A DNA stretch of 64,000 bases from Ostreococcus mediterraneus (lineage: Eukaryota; Chlorophyta; Mamiellophyceae; Mamiellales; Bathycoccaceae), in contig WMKK01000002.1 of NCBI GenBank assembly GCA_012295225.1, positions 131,167 to 195,166 of the forward strand, written 5' to 3'. The translations under genes and the position numbers were made by a program. The first letter of the stretch is position 1. Every line of letters begins with the position of its first letter. Below are positions 17,531 through 27,140 of this stretch, piece by piece. The notes beneath the pieces were generated by a model. That model was not told the origin of the DNA and made no database searches. It was given only the letters and a program-made list of their open reading frames with translations.

Positions 17531-19600
17531 TTACTGTACTGTTTTACGGCTCATGCAATCACGAAGTTGATACAATAACTGTGCGCCTTCGACTTTACTC
17601 GCCAATACGCTCAGCGACTTACCTTTGGCGCCGCTTCCGAGCCAACACGCGACGGCTAACGCCGACGCTTCAACCTCGTTGTCTTCGTCGTCGCCCACCG
17701 GTTTGGGGACTAATATCACGCACCCATCCGCGACAGATTTCAACTTTTCTATCGACTTGGCGTGCGTAATTTCTTCGGGAATATCACTCGAGCTCGATCG
17801 CGCGCCACCGATAGATGCTTTCGCCCCGGGTTCGTCTTGTTGGCGCGCTAAAATCGTTTCCAATTCCGCCGCCCGCACGCGCACGACTTGTTTCTTCATG
17901 TGAGGATACACCGCATCCAAGCCTTCCTGCGTGATTCTGTACGCGCATTTCACGCCTTTGACAATTTGACGCTCAAACGCACGAACACCGCACGCGACGA
18001 CTTGTAGACCCGCGCTGGTGCCATCTTTCGCAGTCGCCGTGAGCACTTTACGCGCTCCTTTGGACAAGTAATACAACCGCTTCGGGGACACGCCGGGGAG
18101 GTCTGAATGTTGACGCGTCATGAGCGCACCATCCAGCGCCAACGCGTCACTGAGCCCGTAATGTTTCGTTATGCTCGCCACCGCGCTCGAGTCGTCAAAC
18201 TTGATCACAGGCGCGACTCGTTTCTTCTCGTTCCATTCGGCGTTTTCCCGGGCGAGTCGATAGGCTTTATTGGCGTCGACGAATGGCAACGCCTCCATGT
18301 CCTCGGGAAGTTCTTTCGTTTTCTGAAACACGGTGATGAAGAATCCACCGGTATCGTCTAAATGTGGAAACACCCGCACGCAGCGTTCGAGAGGAAACTT
18401 GTCGTACTCGGCGTCCCAGAACATGGTGCGCGCGAGCGTCTTTTGACGCTTGCGCCCGGCAGAGTCATCGAACGATTCATGAAAGCCAAAGACGTCACCA
18501 ACCTTCCAATACTTCATCCCAGGCCGACGTTTAAGCTCGGGTAAGCTGCTAGAGACGTCGACTAATTCAACGCTTCCTTTTGCGCGCTTTAAGAGCGCCG
18601 CGACGACGGATTCATTCTCCATCGGGTTGAGCGAGCACGTGCTATACACCAACCGCCCGCCAACTTCTAACAACCGCAATGCGTGCGTGGCAATCTCGAG
18701 TTGTAACGTGTGCAAATCAACGCCACTCGATGGATTCCACTTGCGCCACAAATCCGGTGATTTGCGCAAGGTTCCATCCCCGCTACACGGTACGTCGGCC
18801 AAAATGCGATCAAACCGAAGCTTCGCGCCCTTCGCGTCGTACAACATCGGAAACAGCTGCGCTTGATGATTCGTCACCACCAGCGCCGGCGAATTACTCC
18901 GTTTACACTGATGTGTCAATAAATTACTCCGCTGTAGCGACGCATCATTCGCGATGACGACACCGCTCGGCGACTTGCCGCCTTTTCCGCTCGCCGCGTG
19001 CGACATTTCCAACAACTGACTCGTCTTACTCCCCGGTGCCGCGCACATATCAATCACGCGATGCCCAGGTTTAACGTCCAGCAGCAACGGAGGAATCATA
19101 CTCACCAACTCCTGACGCGTCAACGCCCCAGTCTCGCCCGCTTGCTTTAAAAACTCGTGCAACGCCACCACCCCGCGCGACGCAGACGCCTTCAACGTCG
19201 CGTCCCTCGCCACATCAATCTGAAACGCCAATCGCTCTGGGTACCACCCCACGCACTTAGGCGCACGCATCGTCCCTTCTCGCGCCAACGCCGGGAGCAC
19301 ATCGCGCTCGAGTCGCCGACGAATCGCACCGAGAAGCTTGGAGCTCGCATTCACGCGAAACGTGAGCGGCAACGGCGTCTGAAACGCGCGCATCATGCGC
19401 GCGAAATCATCCTCATCCGCGCACACGCCCTGGGCGCGGTAGTACGCCTCGAAGCGGTCGTTCGTGCGCGCGCCGCTCGCGCCGACATCGGCGTCGTCGG
19501 CGGCGTCCCGCGCGCGCTTCACGCACGCCGTCGACATGATGTGGCGGCGCCGACGCAGGACGGTCGGGAACAGTGCATATTTAAATCCTATACCCTCCAT
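17531..19600 (-). CDS. TRM4: tRNA/RNA cytosine-5 methyltransferase, Trm4/NSUN2 type
   Basis: This 689-residue Rossmann-fold methyltransferase carries both catalytic cysteines of the NOL1/NOP2/Sun family: PCSGDGTLRKSPDLWRKW (motif IV, about residue 270) and YSTCSLNPMENESVVA (motif VI). SAM binding is by VIDMCAAPGSKTSQLLE. The extended C-terminus (GLQVVACGVRAFER..., FRITQEG-like YRITQEGLDAVYPHM) matches Trm4/NSUN2, which methylates C5 of cytosines in tRNA (positions 34, 48-50) and some mRNAs, mostly in the nucleus. The start ATG at 19600 is followed by a second at 19537 (MSTACVKRARDAADD), which would give a more typical N-terminus. Confidence 0.92.
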   Translation of the reverse strand: MEGIGFKYALFPTVLRRRRHIMSTACVKRARDAADDADVGASGARTNDRFEAYYRAQGVCADEDDFARMMRAFQTPLPLTFRVNASSKLLGAIRRRLERDVLPALAREGTMRAPKCVGWYPERLAFQIDVARDATLKASASRGVVALHEFLKQAGETGALTRQELVSMIPPLLLDVKPGHRVIDMCAAPGSKTSQLLEMSHAASGKGGKSPSGVVIANDASLQRSNLLTHQCKRSNSPALVVTNHQAQLFPMLYDAKGAKLRFDRILADVPCSGDGTLRKSPDLWRKWNPSSGVDLHTLQLEIATHALRLLEVGGRLVYSTCSLNPMENESVVAALLKRAKGSVELVDVSSSLPELKRRPGMKYWKVGDVFGFHESFDDSAGRKRQKTLARTMFWDAEYDKFPLERCVRVFPHLDDTGGFFITVFQKTKELPEDMEALPFVDANKAYRLARENAEWNEKKRVAPVIKFDDSSAVASITKHYGLSDALALDGALMTRQHSDLPGVSPKRLYYLSKGARKVLTATAKDGTSAGLQVVACGVRAFERQIVKGVKCAYRITQEGLDAVYPHMKKQVVRVRAAELETILARQQDEPGAKASIGGARSSSSDIPEEITHAKSIEKLKSVADGCVILVPKPVGDDEDNEVEASALAVACWLGSGAKGKSLSVLASKVEGAQLLYQLRDCMSRKTVQ

Positions 19601-19956
19601 TATTTCACGATCCGGCGGAATGGTTCAGAGATATAATGTCTTATATACAGTATAATATGTAATTGTATTAAAGTGTATTTTATATATTATTTGATAGACT
19701 TTAATAGATGTAAAATAGTGTGCACATTGATGATACAAAGTTGCCCTGGCGTGCGATCGAGCCGCGCCCCGTACAGGTGGCCCGCGATCGACGTCACGCG
19801 CGCCGGCACACCGCGACGTCGATCGCACCGATCGCGCGCGAGACGCATCCCGAACGCGCGCCTCGCCTCGCCTCGCGTAAAACTCGGCTCGACGCGTCGC
19901 GCCCCGGCATCGCGCGAGACGACGCGCGCGCAGAGGGGACGGAGACGGTCTCGAGG
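19601..19956. promoter_or_regulatory. Divergent promoter region with AT-rich island
   Basis: This 356-base gap separates two divergent starts. Bases 19625-19740 are strikingly AT-rich for this window (runs such as TATATAATGTCTTATATACAG), whereas 19741-19956 are CpG-rich with several CGATCG-type palindromes. An open frame from a GTG at 19720 covers the second half but has no ATG until 19957. No RNA gene is recognised. Confidence 0.5.
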
Positions 19957-20535
19957 ATGATTGCCGACGGTATTTCGCGCGCGACGGCGCCGCGGGGGAC
20001 GAAACGCGCGCGATCGGGCGCGCGATCGGGCGGTGAGTTTGCGTTTTTGAAGTCGCTCAACGCGCCGCGCTCGCCGAGCGTGTCGTCGGAGTATGATTTG
20101 TTTGAGCAAGTGTTACGAGAGTTTGACGCGCGAGGGCTCGAAGGCGACGACGACGCGACGTTGCGCTTGATGGATGTGGAGGATGTGACGTTCCAGGAGG
20201 TGATGAATACGATTGAGCATGATATTGAAGTCGAGATTAGACGCGCGGATGTGCGCGTGAGCGCGGTGCGGGTGAAGGATGTGAAGTTGAAGTGTTCGTC
20301 GTGTAAGCACACCAAGGTGAAGGATGTCGACTTTGCGCCCGGGAAGAAGACGTGCGCGGCGTGCTTGGAGAAGCATAGAAATTATGAACAGCGCAAGAGA
20401 ACGAAGAGACTCGAAGCGGAGAGTGATAATTCGAGGTATACGAAAGTTTGGAACGCGGCACAGACGGGAAACTCGTACGCGCGCGCCGCGGAGGCGGTGC
20501 GCTGGTCGAGACGCGCCGCGGCTCGCGAAGAATAA
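19957..20535 (+). CDS. Unknown basic protein with a CxxC...CxxC zinc-binding motif
   Basis: This is a 192-residue protein starting at the first ATG of the frame (MIADGISRATAPRGTKRARSG, with a possible nuclear signal). Residues 35-90 are acidic with phospho-type Ser-Pro sites. At about residue 110 there is a four-Cys motif, LKCSSCKHTKVKDVDFAPG then TCAACLEKHRNYEQRKR, resembling the zinc knuckle with a trailing basic helix seen in several algal DNA-binding proteins. The C-terminus is Arg-rich. I cannot assign a family. A nuclear nucleic-acid-binding protein is the most reasonable reading. Confidence 0.6.
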   Translation: MIADGISRATAPRGTKRARSGARSGGEFAFLKSLNAPRSPSVSSEYDLFEQVLREFDARGLEGDDDATLRLMDVEDVTFQEVMNTIEHDIEVEIRRADVRVSAVRVKDVKLKCSSCKHTKVKDVDFAPGKKTCAACLEKHRNYEQRKRTKRLEAESDNSRYTKVWNAAQTGNSYARAAEAVRWSRRAAAREE

Positions 20536-20679
20536 TGCACGTCACCGGGCGCCTTTTATCGTTTTGTCACTGTTTCGCGTGCAAAACTTATTAGATTTGA
20601 TTAGAACTACCATCCTCAACACTTTGTTACGCGTAGCGGTGAATGTACTGTCTAAGTAGTTCCATCGCGCTTCGACGAG

Positions 20680-21516
20680 ATGTTTTTAATGCACGCACGA
20701 GCTTGTGTCTTCACTGCACTCCACGCGATGCGTCGCGCGCGCGCCGCCGAACCCGCGTGCACGCCCGTTCATGGCGACGCCAAGCGCATCAAGTCGTTGA
20801 CCCCGAACGCGTGCGATGCGCCGCTGACGCCGCACACGCCAGCGGCGAGAACTCCGCAAAATCACGATGGCGATCGATTATTCAACTCGCCGCCGACGAC
20901 GGTGCATCGTCGAGGCGCGGATGGACAAGGCAACGCGAAGGAACGCACGCACGGATATGTCGCGTCAGAGTCGCCAGCGTCGACGCCGATGGGGTTCACG
21001 CGACGGTTCTTCGCGACAGCGCTGTCGCGGGCGTTTGGTTCAAATTTGAAGACGCCGTCGCCGCGAACTTCGGATACCGAGCAGCAGGCGGTATCCGAAG
21101 CGTCGGCATTGCGCGAGTCGCTTCGAGAAGAACGTATTCGTGTCGAGGAATTGTGCGTGCGTGCAGGTGAGGCTGAAGCGTCGTTGGCGATTGCGAATAC
21201 AAATTTGGCTGGGTTGCGAGCGCGCGTCGCTCGAGCCGAAGACGAAGCCAAGGCAGCCTTGGCTTTAGCGGCGGTGCAGGCGTCGCCGAGTATGGCGCGC
21301 GCGAAACCGGAGTGTGAACGTTCGCAGGCGGCGATGCGTCTGATTGCATCTTACTTCGCATCGCGACGGTGCGATAGTTGTGGATTGGACGAGCTTCTCG
21401 CCAGCGCTCGAGAAGCGGATTTAGACGTAGACGACGTGCTCCGCGCGCTGGCGCTCTTAGCTGTGGATACACCCTCGCGATCGAGTTCGTTCATGGTGAT
21501 GATCCATCAAATTTAG
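20680..21516 (+). CDS. Unknown coiled-coil protein
   Basis: This is a 278-residue protein with no recognised family. Residues 1-110 are low-complexity with several Thr-Pro/Ser-Pro sites (LTPNACDAPLTPHTPAARTP), typical of CDK substrates. A heptad-like coiled coil runs from about 140 to 205 (SALRESLREERIRVEELCVRAGE). The last 70 residues form a small helical domain (MRLIASYFASRRCDSCGLDELLASAREADLDVDDVLRALALL) that could be a winged-helix or dimerisation unit. It ends 62 bases from the convergent AP-4 gene. A cell-cycle or cytoskeletal role would be a guess from the TP sites and the coil. Confidence 0.6.
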   Translation: MFLMHARACVFTALHAMRRARAAEPACTPVHGDAKRIKSLTPNACDAPLTPHTPAARTPQNHDGDRLFNSPPTTVHRRGADGQGNAKERTHGYVASESPASTPMGFTRRFFATALSRAFGSNLKTPSPRTSDTEQQAVSEASALRESLREERIRVEELCVRAGEAEASLAIANTNLAGLRARVARAEDEAKAALALAAVQASPSMARAKPECERSQAAMRLIASYFASRRCDSCGLDELLASAREADLDVDDVLRALALLAVDTPSRSSSFMVMIHQI

Positions 21517-21578
21517 TAATGCTTGATGATGTTGTACTATAATACATTTGTGTTTTTTGCTACCAAAGTGTTCGCTCC

Positions 21579-23924
21579 TCAGCGCAGTTGCCGCACGGCG
21601 TCTTGAAAATAATTCTGAAACTGCGTGAAATTCGATCCTCGACCGCTACATTTCGCAGTGAATAACGCCGATTTTGCCGAGACATTGACGACAATTTCCA
21701 CGAGGTACGTGTCGTGCGCACCGTCTCGGTCAATCGCGTAAAAGTAAAACTTCATCGCATCTGGTTGTCCGCCGCTCGCCATGGTCGCGATGTGGTGCGC
21801 AGTCATGTGGTGCGATAACGCGCTAGGACCCGACTGTGCGAGCGCGCTCGTTGATTCGAGTGCGATCTGCACACCAGATGCAACAATGGTTGACGATGCC
21901 CACTTAGATTGGAAACTCGCCGGGTCGAGCGCCGGAGAAGGCGTGAGAGCGAACGCGGTCGGCGTCGACATAGCCGCGGTTGCTGGGACATCGATATCAA
22001 GGAGTGACATCAGGTTCACAGCGGAACCTCCGGACGCGGACGCGTTATCCGACGCGTCATCGGCTCCAAAATCAATCATATCTGCGTGATCTAACAATGA
22101 AGAACCCACCAAGTCTTCCGTCTCCGCAGCTGGCTCATCGTCGTTGTATGTTCGTCTTGTCGCGGCGTCCGGATTTATAAACGTTTCGCTTGGACATTCG
22201 TACAGCACGGACAGAGTATTCATTTCGGTAAACACCATGTCAAATGTCTTTTCATCGACAGTGGATTCTTTAAATGTATATATCGGAGACTTGTCTCGCG
22301 AATTCACCACGCGCGCCGCCGCCTCAACATCTCGCTCCAAAAGTCGGTAGTACACCATCGCAGTCTCGCGCACTTCTTGATCAAGGTCGCGCGCGCCTGC
22401 CTCCAACGCCGAGCCAAGCATCGCTTGCATTTCGGGTGGACGTTTGAAAAATAATTTCATCGCGCACGCCAAGAGTTGGATTCTAACGCGAGGCGTAACT
22501 TCGTCCGACAAATTCAGCAAGGATTGCTCGACGTAATAGGGTGCTGAGGGTATGTCCTCACCGTACTCGCCGTAAATCCAAATCAACGCTAGCCGCGCTT
22601 TGGGCTCGCTGATGTCATACAAATCAATATTTTCCATGGCCTTTATACACTTTCCCGTATGTTTCGGACGCTTGCGTAGAATGTCCGCCGCCACGACAAT
22701 GGTCTCCGCGGTGACGTGATCAATATCGAGATCGAAAAAGAGCAACAAGCGGTCGACGATACCATCAATGTCATCCGCGGAGACGAGTGCGATGGCTCCA
22801 ACCGCACGAACGCTTGCGCAGGCGATCGCCGCATCTACGTCGGTGACGTACTCGGTCAACTCGGTGACGATGGCGTACGTATTTTGCGCGTCAGCGATGT
22901 CAGTTAGCATTGAAAGCTTCAACCGTTTTACGGCGTTGGAATCAGACGCTCGGAAATAGAAACTCTTGTAATCTGTCGAAAACAGCATGGGTGCGCGTTT
23001 CACGAGCAATCGGATGTGTGCCCACACCGCGTACGCCGTTTCCGCCAGGCCGCTATTGGCGAGCGTAAACAACGGCGCCTTGATGCGCTCTAGTACTTGT
23101 TGATGCACGTCCGGCATACCAAGCGTGATGTTCAAAAATACTTTTACCGTACCGAGCACTATCGCAGAGTTTGGCGCACCTAAACGCGATTCGAGTGCGT
23201 TCATGATGTCAAACGTTTCTTCGCTCGTCTCCAATTCGTACGCGCTCACCAAATCCAAAATTAGCACCTGATTCCACTCGCTAAACGACTTTATCCTATT
23301 TATCAAAGCGTAGACAATGGGTTTTGTCGCCAGCGTTCGCACACCATCGATTTCTTTGAGCACAATCAAGCAGTTACCAACTACACCAGCATCCAGCTCT
23401 GCAATTAGCATTTTTCTCAAATCATCCAACAGCGACGTCTCGCGCACCGCCGTTGGATTCAAATCATAAATCTTCAACACCCCCATCGCAGCTACGCGTC
23501 GAGGATACGGATGTTTATCAACCAACCCTTTCTGCACCGCACCAACCAAGTACTCGCTTAAATTCTCCACGCGTAAACTCGCCATGCTTCGTATCGCCAA
23601 CCCGCGAATCGTCGGATTCACATCCGCGCAATCCTTCTGCAACGTATTCACCGTCAACAACGCCAAATCGCTCTTCTGTCGCGCGTAATGCGTGATATAA
23701 TGATACAGCATCTTTTTACACGCCACATCCGACGTGTGCGCGTTCATGACGACATCGGGAAATAAAGAGCTCGCGTCCACGTTCACCGTGAGCAACTGCA
23801 GCACCTTTCTAAACAACACCCGCCGCTGCGCGTTCGCGGCGTCCGCCTTCGGCCCATCCGCGGGCTTACCCGCGATCGCGCGCAACGTTTTACTCAATTC
23901 CACCACCTCATCGCGCCGCGGCAT
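21579..23924 (-). CDS. AP4B1: AP-4 adaptor complex beta subunit
   Basis: The 781-residue protein follows plant AP-4 beta along its full length. The trunk (residues 1-560) is adaptin HEAT repeats with LFPDVVMNAHTSDVACKKMLYHY, NPTIRGLAIRSMASLRVENL and LALIWIYGEYGEDI. A Ser/Ala/Asp-rich hinge (about 590-665) follows, then a beta-appendage-like ear starting DPASFQSKWASS and including ASGGQPDAMKFYFYA. AP-4 is a non-clathrin trans-Golgi coat involved in cargo sorting to endosomes or vacuoles. The ATG at 23924 fits the family N-terminus. The next gene diverges with 290 bases between chosen starts, a region holding the CCAAT-containing ACAACCAATCG near 23970. Confidence 0.93.
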   Translation of the reverse strand: MPRRDEVVELSKTLRAIAGKPADGPKADAANAQRRVLFRKVLQLLTVNVDASSLFPDVVMNAHTSDVACKKMLYHYITHYARQKSDLALLTVNTLQKDCADVNPTIRGLAIRSMASLRVENLSEYLVGAVQKGLVDKHPYPRRVAAMGVLKIYDLNPTAVRETSLLDDLRKMLIAELDAGVVGNCLIVLKEIDGVRTLATKPIVYALINRIKSFSEWNQVLILDLVSAYELETSEETFDIMNALESRLGAPNSAIVLGTVKVFLNITLGMPDVHQQVLERIKAPLFTLANSGLAETAYAVWAHIRLLVKRAPMLFSTDYKSFYFRASDSNAVKRLKLSMLTDIADAQNTYAIVTELTEYVTDVDAAIACASVRAVGAIALVSADDIDGIVDRLLLFFDLDIDHVTAETIVVAADILRKRPKHTGKCIKAMENIDLYDISEPKARLALIWIYGEYGEDIPSAPYYVEQSLLNLSDEVTPRVRIQLLACAMKLFFKRPPEMQAMLGSALEAGARDLDQEVRETAMVYYRLLERDVEAAARVVNSRDKSPIYTFKESTVDEKTFDMVFTEMNTLSVLYECPSETFINPDAATRRTYNDDEPAAETEDLVGSSLLDHADMIDFGADDASDNASASGGSAVNLMSLLDIDVPATAAMSTPTAFALTPSPALDPASFQSKWASSTIVASGVQIALESTSALAQSGPSALSHHMTAHHIATMASGGQPDAMKFYFYAIDRDGAHDTYLVEIVVNVSAKSALFTAKCSGRGSNFTQFQNYFQDAVRQLR

Positions 23925-24214
23925 CGCGCGCGTCGACGTTGCCCGCGGTGATGCGCGCCAATCTGATTACAACCAATCGAAATCTCGTCGCCTCCCGACG
24001 CCGTCTCTCTCGCGCGTGGCGACGATCCTCGCGCGTACGCGAGATAAATCGACGCCGTGCGTGCGTGCGCGCGTGTTGCGTCGCGTCGTGCGGCGTCCAG
24101 TGTTCGCGCGTGCGCGGGCTCGCGACGCGCGATTGCGCGTCAAAGTGTGACGCGCAGCCACTCTCTCGCGCATCTCCACCGCGCGCGACGCAGACACGGG
24201 CGCGCGGCGCGAAC

Positions 24215-25900
24215 ATGTGGCGGTACATCGCGCGCCGCGCTCGCCGCGCGGTCGCGGCGACGTCGACGTGCGCGGCGACGACGTCGGCGGCGACATCATC
24301 ATCGGCATCGATGATTCGCCGCGCCTTTTCTGTGTCACCTCCCGATGCGCCAGCGGCGGCGTCGGCGGCGCCCTCGCGCCGATGGAACGTCGACGTCGAC
24401 GACGACGGTGGTGTTGGACTCGGCGTCGCGCTCGATTACGACGATCGCGCGCGTGCGGGGACGTCGGCGGCGTCGACGGCGCAGCCGCGGAGAGACTCGA
24501 GCTACGAAGAGTACGTGAGCTCCTTAACGCCGCGACGGGCAAACGTGGTGATCACGCCTGGTGATATGGATGGTGCGAGCGGTCGTTATCGTGTCGAGGT
24601 CACCACGGGGCGTAATCGAGGCGCGGGCACGAGCGGGCGGGTAGAGGTGACGTTTGTGGGCGGGGACGGTATCACGTATCCCGTGTCGTTGGAGTACGAG
24701 AACGGATTCTCGCCTGGATTCAGTCGAGGGTCTACGCTGCCGTTTAGAATAGCTGCGAGCGCGCGGTTGGGGGATTTGAAGCGCACGCGCGTGCGATTGA
24801 TTCCGGAGCTCACGGAAGTTGGACGCGGGTGGTTTTTGGAGGATATTAAAGTGACGTGCGAAGCGACGGGCGAACAGTGGTTATTTCCGTGTCATGGATG
24901 GTTCGGACACAGTGACGGAGGTGATGGGAAGCATGGTCCGTTCACACAAGATCTCGAGTCCAAGCGCCCGGAAGATTTGCAATCGCCGCTGTGGGTAGAA
25001 GGGCAGATTAGAAAGGAGCGCGGGGAATTTGCGTGCGCCGTCGCGGGAGCGGCGGTGCCGCACATGGACAAGATGAAAGAAGGCGCGCGCGCAGTGATGC
25101 GCCGCACACACGGTCACGGTGGCGAAGACGCGTACTTTAGTGTGCGAGGTCCAGACAACGTCATAGGTATGGGGATCGCGGATGGGGTGTATTTGTGGCG
25201 TTGGCAGGGCATAGACGCTGGCGAATATAGCCGCGCGCTCATGAGCTCCGCCGCCGATGCCCTGAGTTCTGGAATTATGAATCGTCCTACGGCGATGTTA
25301 GAACACGCGCATAAGACCGTCACCAAAGCGGGCGTGAAGGGAAGCTCCACCGCGTGTGTTGTTGTCATCGAAACGGTGCACGGGTTGTTGTATTGCGCCA
25401 ACGTCGGAGACAGCGGCTTTATGCTCATTCGAGGCGCGCCCGGGGAACGGTACTGCGCGCACAGAAGCCCACCGCAAGAACATGATTTTGGTTGTCCGTT
25501 CCAACTCGGCCATCACGAGGCGAGTGATAAAGCGACAGACGCGATGATGACCAAATTGTATCTGGAACACGGCGATATCGTCGTTCTGGGCTCGGATGGG
25601 CTCTGGGATAATTTGAGCGAAATCGAAATAATAGAAAGCATCGAGTCTTCCGTGCCTATTAACGCGGCGCATGGTGAACGCGCGATGGATGTCGCGGCGA
25701 GAAACCTACTCACAACTGCGTACGAGGTCAGTATGGACAAGTCGCGTTCAACACCATATTCGCTATCGGCGACTGAACATTTCGACATGGTGTACTCTGG
25801 AGGGAAACAGGATGACATCAGCGTGTTAGTATGCTACGCAGGTGCCGCGCCGACGCCCGCATACAATGATTTGTCGCACGCGGCGGCGAGGCAGGCGTGA
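24215..25900 (+). CDS. PLAT domain fused to PTC7-type PP2C phosphatase, organelle-targeted
   Basis: The frame is open from a TTG at 23939 (first ATG 23951). I choose the ATG at 24215 because it starts an ideal presequence (MWRYIARRARRAVAATSTC), giving 561 residues. After a linker, residues about 110-232 form a PLAT/LH2 beta-sandwich (RYRVEVTTGRNRGAGTSGRV, GRGWFLEDIKV, GEQWLFPCHGWF). Residues 280-545 are a PP2C domain of PTC7 type: GGEDAYFS, MGIADGVYLWRWQGIDAGEY, LYCANVGDSGF, DIVVLGSDGLWDNLSE and GGKQDDISVLV, which supply the metal-binding Asp residues. PTC7 phosphatases act in mitochondria or plastids. The PLAT domain, usually a lipid- or protein-binding module, suggests membrane recruitment. 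The usual DGVGGW is DGVYLW here. Confidence 0.85.
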   Translation: MWRYIARRARRAVAATSTCAATTSAATSSSASMIRRAFSVSPPDAPAAASAAPSRRWNVDVDDDGGVGLGVALDYDDRARAGTSAASTAQPRRDSSYEEYVSSLTPRRANVVITPGDMDGASGRYRVEVTTGRNRGAGTSGRVEVTFVGGDGITYPVSLEYENGFSPGFSRGSTLPFRIAASARLGDLKRTRVRLIPELTEVGRGWFLEDIKVTCEATGEQWLFPCHGWFGHSDGGDGKHGPFTQDLESKRPEDLQSPLWVEGQIRKERGEFACAVAGAAVPHMDKMKEGARAVMRRTHGHGGEDAYFSVRGPDNVIGMGIADGVYLWRWQGIDAGEYSRALMSSAADALSSGIMNRPTAMLEHAHKTVTKAGVKGSSTACVVVIETVHGLLYCANVGDSGFMLIRGAPGERYCAHRSPPQEHDFGCPFQLGHHEASDKATDAMMTKLYLEHGDIVVLGSDGLWDNLSEIEIIESIESSVPINAAHGERAMDVAARNLLTTAYEVSMDKSRSTPYSLSATEHFDMVYSGGKQDDISVLVCYAGAAPTPAYNDLSHAAARQA

Positions 25901-25997
25901 TTACGCGTCGAGTTTATCGAATATGCCAGAGAAAATTTTCGTGGCGCGATGTAAAAAAATGTACCGAATCTTGAGCATAATAATTTACAATTTATCT

Positions 25998-27041
25998 TCA
26001 CACGTCAATGACGCTCAAGTTCGTCTCGCCGCGCCACACCTTGCCTGGTTGTACAACAACTGGCTTTCCCACCGCCGCGCTTTCGATGCAGCAAAAGTTC
26101 TTGTAACACTCCTTCATCGTGAGATGCGGATTCCACACCACAGTGTCCGTCCAGCCTGCGGTATTCTCCACCGCCACCGCGGCCCCACTACCGACGTAGA
26201 GCAAGGTCTCGGGATCGGTATCGAGATAGATGCGATCGCACAATTCCAACCCAAAGAACACGTCTTTGTGATCTTGCACGCGCGGCGGCGGGTTGATTGG
26301 ATCGATGTTTTTATCCAAGTACGTCTTGCCCATCAAACCGCGCGCAAAAACCCCAGAATTCGCACAATCTGTCACTTCAATATACGTGTGCAACGCCGCG
26401 GTAAAATCAATCGGCTTATCTTTACTCGTATTTTTCACGCACAGCTCCATTTTCAACTTTTCCCGTCGCAGCGTCACTTCGTACGTCGCCTCAAACGGTT
26501 CATCCCACATCGAACGCGTAAAGTCATTCGGCTTCAACGCCAACATCACCGCCGGTTCAGGATCATCAGGATTGACATCCGCGCTCGATCCAATCACCTC
26601 CCAATCACAATTTCTCGCAAATCCATGCTGCTGCATCGCACCGGGACCAAATTGCGGGAAACACAGAGGCGCGCCTCCGCCGATGGGTTTCGTCTTGTCA
26701 AACGCCGCATCTGGTCTCACGTAGAGCACCTCATCTCCGCTCTTCTGCGTCCAGCTCGTGACACACGCACCGAACAAATAAACCGTACTCGTGCATCCAT
26801 TTTTATGCGTCAAAAGCGCCACAGGAAGCCCACCGTTGCCGCGAGCGAAGCGAACAGAGTCTTTGATGGCAAAGGCTGCATTGAGCGCATCGATCTCATC
26901 ATCCCCGCTCGCCGACACCGACGCGCGCGCGAACACGCGCGTTCGCGCACGAGTCGACCGTGTGTGCGCCACCACAGGCGTCGAACCGCGCACCGTGCGC
27001 GTGCGCATCGCCGCATGCATCGAACTCGTCGCGAGCGCCAT
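25998..27041 (-). CDS. Glucose-6-phosphate 1-epimerase (aldose-1-epimerase fold), plastid-targeted
   Basis: The 347 residues begin with a basic, Ala/Thr/Arg-rich transit-type leader (about 45 residues). The mature part has the galactose mutarotase fold of the hexose-6-phosphate epimerase subgroup: PIGGGAPLCFPQFGPG, the catalytic-type QHGFARNCDWEV, ALHTYIEVTD, and a C-terminal NFCCIESA with the conserved Glu, then VVVQPGKVWRGE. It interconverts alpha- and beta-glucose-6-phosphate. Location in the plastid would tie it to starch and sugar-phosphate metabolism; this is inferred from the leader. It diverges from the protease gene with 99 bases between start codons. Confidence 0.88.
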   Translation of the reverse strand: MALATSSMHAAMRTRTVRGSTPVVAHTRSTRARTRVFARASVSASGDDEIDALNAAFAIKDSVRFARGNGGLPVALLTHKNGCTSTVYLFGACVTSWTQKSGDEVLYVRPDAAFDKTKPIGGGAPLCFPQFGPGAMQQHGFARNCDWEVIGSSADVNPDDPEPAVMLALKPNDFTRSMWDEPFEATYEVTLRREKLKMELCVKNTSKDKPIDFTAALHTYIEVTDCANSGVFARGLMGKTYLDKNIDPINPPPRVQDHKDVFFGLELCDRIYLDTDPETLLYVGSGAAVAVENTAGWTDTVVWNPHLTMKECYKNFCCIESAAVGKPVVVQPGKVWRGETNLSVIDV

Positions 27042-27140
27042 CGATGTCTATGAAAGGCGCACAGTGACGCGCGCTCGAGCGGCACTTCTCGACTCCACGT
27101 CGCCGCCGAGCGCGACGGGGCGCCGCCGACGACGACGACG

